Positions 1-9,657 of a stretch of DNA of 64,000 nt are shown one piece after another (the first letter of the stretch is position 1; each line of letters begins with the position of its first letter). This DNA comes from Hyalella azteca (Eukaryota; Arthropoda; Malacostraca; Amphipoda; Hyalellidae): the NCBI RefSeq assembly GCF_000764305.2, contig NW_025936234.1:45084-109083 (forward strand), given 5' to 3'. Made by a program: the position numbers and the translations under genes. The notes under the pieces are model-generated. The model saw only the letters and a list, made by a program, of their open reading frames with translations. It had not been told where the DNA came from and searched no databases.

Positions 1-102
1 CCACCCACCTGTCAGCACACCTCACCCACCTGTCAGCACACCCCACCCACCTGTCAGCACACCCCACCCACCTGTCAGCACACCTCACCCACCTGTCAGC
101 AC
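1..102 (-). repeat. 22-bp array of an RPGR exon end plus 5' splice site
   Basis: Five near-identical 22-bp units run to the window edge. Read on the minus strand, each contains GTGCTGACAG|GTGGGT, which is the last ten bases of the RPGR blade 1 exon plus its donor. The unit nearest the exon supplies the real donor (after 93). Confidence 0.9.
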
Positions 103-218
103 GGCGGTGTGCTCATCGCCGCAGCTGATGCCAGCGATCTCGTCATTTTTAATCCAAAATTTCGACGGCGCGTTGTCAGCGAAGCGACTTTTGCCGAAGG
201 TGAAAACCGCTCCGCCCT
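93..218 (-). CDS. RPGR: RPGR-like N-terminal RCC1 exon (blade 1)
   Basis: Read on the minus strand, 218 to 93 gives a blade of the RCC1 beta-propeller: [14 protein letters not shown], then KFWIKND, then [12 protein letters not shown]. This closely follows the start of vertebrate RPGR (retinitis pigmentosa GTPase regulator, a ciliary transition-zone scaffold). The acceptor is TTTGTTTGCAG before 218. The donor GTGGGT follows 93. The exon begins and ends in phase 1, like the other RPGR exons here. A possible tiny first exon is ATGATGC at 349-343 followed by GTAAGC, which would join in phase; this is speculative. The exon is displaced: the following blades lie at 17363-9593 on the same strand, so on this scaffold the gene cannot be read continuously. 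Other RCC1-family proteins are possible, but the KFWxKND and CGDEH context favours RPGR. Confidence 0.88.
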
Positions 219-1578
219 CTGCAAACAAAACCGCGCAAAAAATTCCATAGTTTTTATTGACTAAAAAATAATTTTTTTATCCATTAAAAATTTTCCAAGC
301 TTTGCGATAACAAAAAATTACACTGAGAAAGATCATGCTTACGCATCATCTAGATTCTAGAGGGCTTGAAATATTGAATCATATCCGATTAGTTATAGAA
401 ACTCAGAAATTTATTTGTAATTAAAAAAAGGAACGAATTGTTTTCTTCAATTGTTACATTAACTGTATAAAGCAGATATTAAATTTTACTTTACAAATAA
501 CAGCTAAAATCAGTTATATGACTAAAAGTTTTATTTCTTGAAAACTCGAAGCAATATTGATGTTTACGCAGAGTCCCATTTCGAGAATTGGTCAGTACTT
601 GTAAAAGTTTGTTAGCTAAAAATGAATAAAAATTTCCATCCAAAATTGAAAAATTTATTGATAACTTCTATTTTTCATCATGGAATTTGACTCCTGAGCA
701 TAACTAAACTTCTCATTTCACTCACTTGGGATTTCGAGTTCATCTTCTACAGTCATCGTAAAGAGCGGATTTGCAGCAATTACTCATTGAGAGCAAAATA
801 TTGGTTAAACATCACCTCCAAACCATGATTATCAACAAATGCTGCCGACAGAATTGCACTCGCTCACCGAAAGAGTAACTCGGAAGTGAGGCGAGCAGCA
901 GCAGCAGCAGCAGCAGCTGGGCCTCTCGAAGCTAAAATATTTTCAGTGGAATCGAACTAAGCTGTGACCTTGATGAGGAATCCATTATGTATTTAACTAT
1001 CATTACTCAGATTTTTAAGAATTCGATTATTTAGTGTGATATTATCTAAAAAATCAATCATATGCTGCATAATGAGGTAATATTAAAAAAAAGTGCATTC
1101 TTTAGTTAGTTATAGCAGCATATTTGCAATCTTGAATATTTTATAGGTATATATGAATTAATAGATGTGAATGAGCATGAAATCAGATTTTTTCAAATTT
1201 TTACATTTAGCCTTAATGTTATCTTCTTTAGCAGAACCATGCATTCAACATTCTGAATACCGACTGACTGACGAGTCGTCTAGGGATTCGGACACGGGTT
1301 CTACTCGATTCATTCAAAGTGTCGCCATATTGCGACAAGCGTCTCGTGAGTCTATACTTGCTATCTTGGGGTGAAATATTCACTCCCAAGAACCTATTTT
1401 TTTGAAACTCTACCGTTAATTGCTAAAAACGTTATCAAAGTATTGATAGTATTAAGACTATCAATTTTTTTCTTGAGTTGGTATCATAATGGCTTGCTGA
1501 ACAAGATGTGTCGCATTGGGAAAATCGTTACTCCGCTGGAGGTTACTTCTTTATTTGTTTGTACGGTTGACGGTCCGT
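219..1578. promoter_or_regulatory. Intergenic region between divergent RPGR and RNF10 starts
   Basis: No convincing coding sequence is visible. The RPGR 5' end reads leftward from about 218-349, and RNF10 begins rightward at 1579, so these ~1.2 kb probably hold both promoters and 5' UTRs. A short GCA run (894-918) is present. I cannot assign specific transcription-factor sites. Confidence 0.45.
894..918. repeat. AGC trinucleotide repeat
   Basis: About eight AGC units lie between the divergent RPGR and RNF10 starts, probably in the promoter or a 5' UTR. Confidence 0.85.
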
Positions 1579-1678
1579 ATGGACCAAACCACGAGCTCGG
1601 CTGCCATGGACTCTCGCAAACCTGTTGTGCGATCTGCCCAGCTGGGTTCTAAATTACCTAATCAAGACTCTTCTCGAG
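1579..1678 (+). CDS. RNF10: RNF10 exon 1 (start codon exon)
   Basis: The ATG at 1579 opens a 100-bp coding part, MDQTTSSAAMDSRK...PNQDSSR, ending in G|GTGAGA (phase 1). It joins in phase to exon 2 (AA TTG TGC...), giving ...[15 protein letters not shown], which resembles the Ser-rich basic N-terminus of RNF10. It occurs only once in the window; the other RNF10 5' copy (18.6-22.7 kb) begins downstream of where it should be. With it, the whole RNF10 coding sequence is an exact multiple of three, which supports this choice of start. Confidence 0.72.
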
Positions 1679-2993
1679 GTGAGACTTTGAGAGTGCCAGA
1701 CGACTGAGAACGGTGAGACGCAGGCGTCACTTCACTCACTTGGCTCAGTTGGCTGTGCTATATCAATAATAGTAATATCATTATTAATAATAATGAATTA
1801 TTTTATTTGTAGTTGAATGAAAAGTTATGCGTGTGTTAACCTAATTTAATTGTAATGTTCTCTAATCTCACCAATCTTGTAAAATGACTGTTCTGCTAGT
1901 TTACCCATCATAGTTATAGTATTAGTAGCACTAGCAGTCTAGCTAGGAGTAGCCTACTAGTACGGAGTACGGTAGTAGTACTCTAGTAGGGCCTACTACC
2001 TAACTACTAAGTACTAAGTCTAATGAGTAATGATAGTGGCAAAGGAGAACATTTCTTGTTGCCCTTCCTGAAGTTCATTTCTGAGTCCCAATAACCCATC
2101 AATTATAAGTAGAGTAGACAGTAGTAAGAGTACCTAGTAACTAGTACCTAAGTATCTTGGATAACAGCATTATCATAAAAGAGAAATTGATTTAAATATT
2201 GAGTCTTTTTATTTGAGTGTATGAGAAAATTAAAAATGAACGGATTCTAAAAAAATCTCTGGTTTGCCACTAATGCCCATGCCCCAGTCCTAGTCCCACT
2301 ATAATATATAGTCTATAATGGTATTGGTATATAGTCTATATACCCATTGCTCACTGCTCACTTCTGCCAATGGGCAACTTGTTATTGTTAACAGGCAACA
2401 GTATTTGTCATCTTAATAATGATAGTCTAATTGATTAATTTAATTGTGCTGAATTGAGTCATAGTCTCATAGGTTCACTAGCTTCATGACTGTATAATTG
2501 TATTATTTGTTGGGCTCTGCTTAACTAAAATTATCCTCTGATAATCAGCATAGGCATTATTTTTCATCTGATAGGGTGGTCGGGTTAGACTCACTCTAGA
2601 CTCTAGTACAGCAGGTTAACCTAACAAATACATTTAATAAGTTAAACAAGCCTAACAAGGAGAGGCTAACCTGTGCCCTGTGGGCTGGTTAACTTAGTTC
2701 AGAAGTTAGGAAATGGACAGATAATGACTGAAATTATCTTCCATTCTTGTTATTTGAATTATGTGCAATGTGGAATGGAAATAATATACATATATATATT
2801 GAAAAAGAATATCATTTTGATCTAACCTGATTCAACCTATGTAATAAATACACTTGAAACTTCATAATATTACTAATTTTTGCATTCTCATTTTATTCAA
2901 TATATTTGGTGAGGCACCTGAATTGAGTGTCATTAATAAATTTGGTCAACATAGCTGTTAACAGATTTTATGTCAGTATGAAAAAAACTTCAG

Positions 2994-3187
2994 AATTGTG
3001 CAAGCGGTCAAATGGAGGTGGTCGTCGGCAGCAGCGTGATTGGGAGCGTGACAGCCTGGTGGCTACTGGCATTGGTGGGGGCTGTGGAGGAGGTGGTCGG
3101 GGGAAGTGCAATGGCTGGCCAAACAAGCCAGGTTATGGACGTCCCTCTAACAAGACCAACCGTATCAAAGAGAAGGAGGGTGGACAG
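2994..3187 (+). pseudogene. RNF10 exon 2, first copy
   Basis: This 194-bp exon is nearly identical to 22206-22399 and has the same splice phases. It encodes the basic Gly/Arg-rich stretch with [26 protein letters not shown] and IKEKEGGQ. A few codons differ, for example GKCNG here and GKSNG in the other copy. The exon itself is intact, but its gene copy is cut off in exon 3. Confidence 0.8.
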
Positions 3188-3411
3188 GTATATAATTGCC
3201 TAGTACCAGCCATCAGCTTAATAAAGAATTATCGAGGCTGCAATAAAATATGCGCCCAATTCAAGATTACTTATTTCCAATAATTTTCATTTGTATGATA
3301 TCTGATTAATGTGTCATTATTAACAATTATTATACATGATTAATGTGTCATTAAGCTCATTTCTATTAATTTTTAATTTTTATGATTTCACTTTACTTTG
3401 TCATTTTCCAG

Positions 3412-3512
3412 GTAAAACTTCAGGGATGGAGGTCATCTGACCACTATGATGATGAAGAGTACTACGAGAGCTCTGGGCGACAGCTCACCCACCAAGCACA
3501 GGGTGGTGGGTT
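3412..3512 (+). pseudogene. RNF10 exon 3, truncated first copy
   Basis: After a good acceptor (TCATTTTCCAG) the frame reads [20 protein letters not shown]...QAQGGG, as in the full exon at 22624-22880. Homology stops abruptly at 3512 at the edge of a dispersed repeat whose other copy starts near 14328. The frame then meets a stop at once. This copy alone cannot encode RNF10: it is either a broken duplicate or a mis-joined haplotype. Confidence 0.85.
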
Positions 3513-3983
3513 ACATGGCTTCGTTTCGTGAGGCTCGATGCTTCCACATGAAGTGGGCGATAATACGGCCGCCAGTAGAGGCTGCCGAGCACGCAACAGG
3601 TCAGCGACCTGACGCCGCTGCGGTGGCCGGTGAAGCCCAGTCAGTGAAAATCTACGGACGCGTCAGCTTCTGATTTGGAGTACCAGAAGCTGGGGCGACT
3701 CTAAATTTTGTTAGGGCAGTCAGATTTCCGTACAACTCAACCCAGACATTCCTCCTTGACCTTCTCATTACCCATGAGTATGTCGTTCCACATCACAATG
3801 TAATTTATTCCAGCTATTTTATTTACTAAGAATATTTATATGTATGTAAATCTCTACTATGACTATGCCCATCTTATCCCATATGTCGTTCCTCGGTGCT
3901 ATGATATTCTACACAAGACCGTCGTAATACATTACCGAGTGATTAACATGACTTCGTCATTCCCCACGACTTGGTCAATCCTC
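3513..3983 (+). repeat. Dispersed repeat A, copy 1
   Basis: This repeat begins at the point where RNF10 exon 3 is cut off. It shares a GC-rich core (GGCTTCGTTTCGTGAGGCTC..) with 14328-14754. Both copies keep a short open frame reading MASFREARCFHMKW, then RPPVEA and GQRPDAAAV. Relative to the second copy there is extra sequence at about 3618-3715. It is probably part of a mobile element; the class is not recognisable from what is here. Confidence 0.7.
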
Positions 3984-4026
3984 GTGACTTTTTCATTCCG
4001 CAACAGCGATGCCATTAATTGCACAC

Positions 4027-4215
4027 GACAAAGTCACACGTCACGACGTGACGTGTCGCTAGTCACACGTCACAACATAGTCACACGTCAAGGCATAGAT
4101 AGTCACACGCCACGACATAGTCACACGTCACGACGTGACGTGTCGCTAGTTACACATCACAACATAGTCACACGTCACGGCATAGTCACACGTCACGACA
4201 TAGTCACACATTACG
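4027..4215. repeat. CACGTCACGACATAGT tandem array
   Basis: Short degenerate units of about 15-16 bp (TCACACGTCACGACATAG) are repeated about ten times. Two near-palindromes, CACGTCACGACGTGACGTG, occur inside. The GTCACGTGAC-like cores resemble CRE/bHLH-type sites only by sequence; no function is implied. Confidence 0.8.
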
Positions 4216-4237
4216 ACTAAATTCATCGCCTCTACTC

Positions 4238-4408
4238 ATGCATGCTCGTGCAGTCGAAAGCTATAGCTGCTCTGCCATCGATTTCCATGACGCCTCGTGG
4301 GCCAAGCCAGGAGCAGGGAACTCGACAGTTGAATTGGATATTCCAGCCAAATCATCGAGAAAAAATGAACGGATTTTATTAGCAAAGTACGATCGAATCT
4401 ATTGGTGA
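4238..4408 (+). CDS. Unrecognised 56-codon open frame
   Basis: ATG at 4238 to TGA at 4406 reads MHARAVESYSCSAIDF, then SWAKPGAGNSTVELDIP, then RKNERILLAKYDRIYW. The composition looks protein-like and upstream codons stay open through the adjacent tandem array. It matches nothing I recognise. It could be a remnant of a mobile-element protein or an exon (a CGTGCAG acceptor-like site precedes TCGAAAGC). Confidence 0.2.
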   Translation: MHARAVESYSCSAIDFHDASWAKPGAGNSTVELDIPAKSSRKNERILLAKYDRIYW

Positions 4409-5046
4409 ACCGTGTTCCTTCCCTCCCTAGGAACAAAGTTGATACGAAATAATGCCTTTGGAATATCGTTCATTCAACTTTATTTCAACGTCGGATGTCA
4501 GTTTGATTTAGAGCAGGCAATTGCATCATAGTAACTGCCCGTGTGTACAAAACCATTAATAAGAATACCGTAGTTTAAACTTGATTGACATGAACCCTTT
4601 GACATAATCCAATGTTATGGTTTTGTATGTAGAAACTTCGGTTACCCAGTTTATGTTCCTCTGTAATAAAGCTAATTCAAAGCTGAAACAAAGACCAAAT
4701 AAAAATATTTGCCCGCCAGTTGGTTGAAAAACACAGTTCTTTAACATTTGAACTGTCAAAATTACCTGAACTCTTTTGCATCCGATAACAATCTTGCAGG
4801 TAAACTACGCCGTTCGATAAATTTACAATTCTGTTAGGAAAAATCTTAAACAATTTGATGAATAGTAATATGGATAATGCAATATTAGCTACGTACTGAT
4901 TCAAGTCAACTTTGACCGGTCGAGGACCCAGCGGCCGGCGATTACCTTATCTGAGGGAGTATGGATCCGAGGCTAATGTTTGACACTGAACACGAATGTG
5001 TGTGAAAACTGCGTTCTTTTTCTGTGCTCGCTGAATTATTTTACAG

Positions 5047-5648
5047 GCTTCGTATACTCAGTTTTGCCCTCGCTATACTCAGTTCTGTGCTCGCTATACT
5101 CTGTTCTGTCCTCGCTATACTCTGTTCTGTGCTCGTTATTCTCAGTTCTGTGCTCGCTATACTCAGTTCTGTGCTCGCTATACTCTGTTCTGTGCTCGCT
5201 ATACTCAGTTCTGTGCTCGCTATACTCAGTTCTGTGCTCGCTATACTATGTTCTGTGCCCGCTATACTCTGTTCTGTGCTCGCTATACTCTGATTTGTGC
5301 TCGCTTTACTCAGTTCTGTGCTCGCTATACTCTGATTTGCGCTCGCTTTACTCTGTTCTGTGCTCGCTATACTCAGTTCTGTGCTCGCTATACTCTGATC
5401 TGTGCTCGCTATACTCTGATCTGTGCTCGCTATACTCTGTTCTGTGCTCGCTATACTCAGTTCTGTGCTCGCTATACTCTGTTCTGTGCTCGCTATACTC
5501 TGTTATGTGCTCGCTATACTCTGTTATGTGCTCGCTATACTCTGTTCTGTGCTCGCTATAATCAGTTCTGTGCTCGCTATACTCAGTTCTGCCCTCGATA
5601 AACTCTGTTCTGTGCTCGCTATACTCTATTCTGGGTTTGGTATACTCA
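5047..5648. repeat. 21-bp minisatellite (TGCTCGCTATACTCTGTTCTG)
   Basis: Roughly 28 head-to-tail units of 21 bp differ at a few positions (CTCAGTT, CTCTGTT, CTCTGAT). Because 21 is a multiple of three and the unit has no stop in several frames, it yields long artificial open frames of heptapeptides such as LYSVLCS. I regard it as a non-coding satellite. Confidence 0.92.
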
Positions 5649-6607
5649 GTTCAACGCCCGTTTAGTTTGTTCCCTTTGCAGTTCCCTTTGCAGTACGTAT
5701 AATAAATACGGTATAATGCATTAAACTCGTATATACAGTGAGCTCTGCAGTAAACAAAGTACACTGTGTAGTAAGTACAACATAATATTGAATACTGGAT
5801 TCGGCGCAATAAATGAAAAAAATTCAATCTCACTACTCCAGGGTGGGATTTTACAGTTCCACTCCAAATTGGTCCGTTCATTTGCTCAACGTGCGGCTAG
5901 GCATTCCCCAGAGTATAAAGCTATCATGAAACTCTTTATCTCATCCTCAGGTTTCGTCAAGAACAAATATTTACGGTTAAAAACATTTGAAGTTATTGAT
6001 ATTTCAAAATTTTATTTGTACTGATTGACTTATCCACCACCTAATTCCCCAACCAAACTCTTTTCCCCTCCAGCTCGGGCAGTTCCCACAGCCTCCCTCC
6101 CCACTGCGATGCTGCACCATATAATGACGAAATAAAATATCTATATTCAAAAAATAAATCTGGTAGGCTTCACAAAAATCTTTCATAAATTTAGCGAGGA
6201 TTGGTTTCATGCGAAGCAATTGTTGGCAGTAACACGAGGTTACGTTAATTATGTTCAGTTTGAATGGGGTTTTGACAACTATTGTTATCCTATAAATGTA
6301 GACTCAACTAACATGCATTCATATCAATAGTTAACATACATTTAAAATTAGAAGAACGCTGCTGAGGTAGCATACCGGCGAGAGTGTCGCAACTTTACAA
6401 TTCACTAACTACTTCAGTAATAGACACTACACTGATGAATGACACTGTGACACGGTAAGGATGAGTATGAATAATACTGTAGCAAGAGCACTGTGCACGC
6501 AGTGTAGCTGCTTATCCTACACTGAGTACAGGAAGCTTTGAACACTGCGCTGCTGAGGCCAGCATTCCTGAACGATCATTGATTGTCTGGCAACACCTTG
6601 AAGATTA

Positions 6608-6760
6608 CGATGGTGGTGACATTGTATTGTGACACTGTGGTGTGGTGACGTTGTGAGGTTTGGTGACGTTTTGTGGTTGGTGACTCTGTGAGGTGTGGTG
6701 ACACAGTGGTAAAGTGACACTGTGTGGATTAATTGGTGACACTGAACGTGTGGTGCGGCG
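6608..6760. repeat. GGTGACRYTGTG degenerate repeat
   Basis: Degenerate units of about 12-18 bp built on GTGGTGACACTGTG. No coding role is apparent. Confidence 0.65.
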
Positions 6761-6886
6761 ACAATTAATGAATTGTATGAGAGAATATATGCATGTATCA
6801 ATAACGTCATTAGCACATGATACAAGAGTTAGGATTCAGAATACAATCTGACATGCACTTTCTACTATTCAAACAAATAATATAAT

Positions 6887-7600
6887 CAATAATCACACTT
6901 GTTCGAGGATGCATTTCCAGACATGATAATTCGTGTGAACGGAAAGGAGGCTTTATAATGTCCGTCGTTAGCAGTTGGTGACCGTTTAGTATTCCTGACT
7001 AAATCCGCAAGGTGGAATGTTATTGTTGTTTGCTGTCCTAGCCGCAAGGCTATTTTCTTCATGTGATTAGTACAAATTAGGAACGTGAAGTCTGCAGGGG
7101 CTTGACTACTGGCAGAGAATTACACACCTGGGACTGTTTTACTCATCGAAGAGAAAGAAGAAGTTTTTTGCAAAGGAAGATGGTAACTGAACTTGCTTTT
7201 AACTTTCATAGTGCATCAGTATATAGTGTCATATCACAGCGATTGGAGGGGGCGACTAGCTGTGCACTGCAAAATACCCCCATCGAACAATTGTGAGCAC
7301 GATTCATGATCGAACACTGACAACCCTTCAAAAAGGAATATAAACAGCATTGTGCATCGGTTGGGTCTACTGGGGAACAGCCTGCTGAGTAAACAGTGGT
7401 CATGCAGTGAACAGAAAACTTCAATATTGACTGCCATGAATAAGCCATTATCATCATTGAAGCGTTCAACAAAGGCTAAACATGGCACAAACTTCCTGCG
7501 CATTGATCGCTATTAGACACTAAAGATTCATTGCATACATTATACAACAAACGGCTTGGCTGAGTATAAAGCAAATAGCTTCGCATCTAGAGGTACTTTC
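6887..7600. repeat. Dispersed repeat B, copy 1
   Basis: Homologous to about 14756-15745. Both start at AATCAATAATCACACTTGTTC and share CGAGGATGCATTTCCAG and later ACTCATCGAAGAGAAAGAA. The second copy contains an inserted LINE 3' fragment (about 15180-15370). At 14328-15745 repeat A is directly followed by repeat B, so A and B may be parts of one element split in the first location. Confidence 0.75.
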
Positions 7601-8766
7601 CATCCATTACTAAGTGCCTATAATTGTATTAACAGTTGGCGACGCGCGAGTGTCGAATTAAAAAAATATATATTTTTAATAAACTCAGTTGTCAAATATC
7701 ACAGCATACAAATGGCTTTCGGCACATGCTGAAAACTTGATAGCCGTTCTCTGGCAGTCTTCAATTGCCTCCGTGACCTCGTTGGTGTTCTCGGATCGAG
7801 GTGGTTAGTGTGGCTTTTCTCAAAAACACAATCGGTTTTCATTTAACTTTTATGGATTAGTAAATATTGCGCAACCGGTGAGATTCTCGACATTCGATCA
7901 ATAATCCTCTGATTATTCTCTGATAATCACCGGTAGAGTTGGCAGCTCTCTGAAACTCTTATTCTGAATTCATTTATCCAAGTCCTGATGCGCGTATTGA
8001 TGGCAGCTGAATGGATAGCAGTCGACTGCTCACAATTCAAATAACCTTTTATGAAATGATATCCGGCATAATTGTGTAAATCATCGGTATACAATCATAG
8101 GACGCTAATTATCAAAACTCTGTTGTAACCTCATTTGTGATTATTATACGTTTGTCTTCACGATAGGTTTTATCACTGATTCAACATGGCGCAATCTTTC
8201 CGCTATACGCTCGACTCTAAATAATATAAACGAGTCGTCACAGTCGATCTGATGATTAGACACGTTAAACTTATATATGTAGTAGCGTCGTGCGGGTAAT
8301 ATATAGGTATAGCGCTACTAGAAGTTGCTTACTATTTCAGAGCATTAGTCATAACTATATAATACGAGTCGATAGAGCTAATAACTAAGACAAGTCGACG
8401 GAGCATTCGTCTACTACTAACTAACTAACTAGTCTAGTTGACTACTAGTTACTACTAGTCTTAGTATAACTAACTACTACTAGTCGACAATCCCTCCCAT
8501 ATTAACCAACTAATATTTTTAACTAATAATAATTGACAGAGCATTCGTATAAACTAACCAACTATTCAGCGTTGAAACCGAGCAAGCATAACGTGAACAT
8601 GAACGTAGCTTTCGTGTTGTCAATAATCGATCTTTGCAACATTGAAAGCCTGCGACTTATGCCTCAGCAGCGCTAACTCCGTGCTTACAACGCGCGCTAC
8701 TGCAACAACAACAAAGATACTATGATAAATTCATGATAATTATATGATGTGATATAGTAAACTAGT

Positions 8767-9020
8767 CTGAATACCTACTCTCCCAAATTACTAGCGAGTT
8801 CTACACTCAGAAAAATGAAAAAGACTTTGTCCAAATATCAATGCACTAATTTCTTATGGTGCAGGTCATGCTTACCTATGCACCATAGTTGAACTATGTT
8901 ATAACTTATAAACATGGTACCATCTGTGACTAGGACCGAGTGAGCGCTGCCAGCTGCATACCTACTCTCCCAAAAAACTAGCGAGTTCTACACTCAGAAA
9001 AATATAAAAAAATTGCAAAT
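8767..9020. repeat. Tandem pair with ACTCTCCCAAA..CTAGCGAGTTC core
   Basis: The segment at 8772-8815 recurs at 8960-9003 with few changes. A related TTTGTCCAAA..GATGCACC motif recurs near 9157. No coding content is evident. Confidence 0.65.
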
Positions 9021-9269
9021 TATACGACGAGATTAACTACAGGTTCCATATCAGCGATCGTCATGTTATTTTCACAATTTTTGTTCGTTGTTGTTAATTT
9101 ACGTTGTCATAGAACTGGCTTTGAGCATTGAACCTACACTTTTAAAAATAAGTTAAGCTTTGTCCAAACAGCGATGCACCTATAGCCTTTGAGTGGGTCA
9201 TCCTAAGCAAGTTTGGTACAGAAAAAGAGCGTTTCAGTGCTATATTCAGTCTGTGCTTGCGCTGTGGGT

Positions 9270-9585
9270 AATATATAATGTGTCATTAAGTGGATAATTA
9301 TATCATTAAGTGGTTAAATATATCATTAGTGGATAAATATATAATTAGTGGATAAATATATCACTAGTGGATAATTATATCATTAAGTGGTTAAATAAAT
9401 CATTAGTAGATAAATATATCATTAGTGGTTAAATATATCATTAGTGGATAAATATATCATTAAGTACATAAATACATCATTAGTGGTTAAATATATCATT
9501 AGTGGATAAATATATCATTAGTGGATAACTATATCACTAGTGGATAATTATATCATTAAGTGGATAAATATATCATTAGTGGAGG
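9270..9585. repeat. 19-20 bp AT-rich minisatellite
   Basis: About 16 units of TCATTAGTGGATAAATATA. The array ends about ten bases short of the RPGR donor at 9593, so it starts almost at the intron's 5' end when read on the gene's strand. Confidence 0.9.
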
Positions 9586-9592
9586 GGCTCAC

Positions 9593-9657
9593 TTTGCTCT
9601 CCCCAAACCCCAACTTGCCGTGCCTACCACAGCCCCACAGGTAGACTTGACCGCTAC
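9593..9657 (-). CDS. RPGR: RPGR-like exon, VYLWGCGRHGKLGFGE
   Basis: A 65-bp exon with acceptor TTGTTGACAG and donor GTGAGC. It reads SSGQVYLWGCGRHGKLGFGESK and matches the vertebrate RPGR blade containing DGRHGKLGLG. It ends in phase 0. No continuation (an expected ACGGCH-type end of the last blade) was found at lower coordinates. Ten bases past the donor a ~19-bp AT-rich array begins. Confidence 0.8.

Larger units (their letters stand above)
1741..3512 (+). repeat. Segmental copy 1 of RNF10 5' region
   Basis: This stretch (RNF10 intron 1, exon 2, intron 2 and part of exon 3) is homologous to about 18600-22722. The second copy is longer because of insertions at 18905-20588 and 20944-21846. 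Clear shared landmarks are the AACATTTCTTGTTGCCCTTC motif at 2047 and 18700 and the exon 2 sequence. Divergence is several percent in introns and lower in exons. Confidence 0.88.
4409..9592. other. Non-coding stretch with repeats
   Basis: No conserved protein was recognised on either strand. The contents are minisatellites (5047-5648, 6608-6760, 8767-9020, 9270-9585) and a dispersed repeat (6887-7600). A 5830-5953 segment on the plus strand is open, is bounded by CTCCAG and CAG|GTTTCG and reads LQFHSKLVRSFAQRAARHS..., but I cannot assign it. If the scaffold order were right, the RPGR C-terminal exons would be expected here; I did not find them. Confidence 0.6.

Noticed and set aside
4980..5601. 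193-codon frame of LYSVLCS heptads
   Set aside because: It follows from a 21-bp satellite open in several frames; no start context, splice signals or non-repetitive domain supports it.
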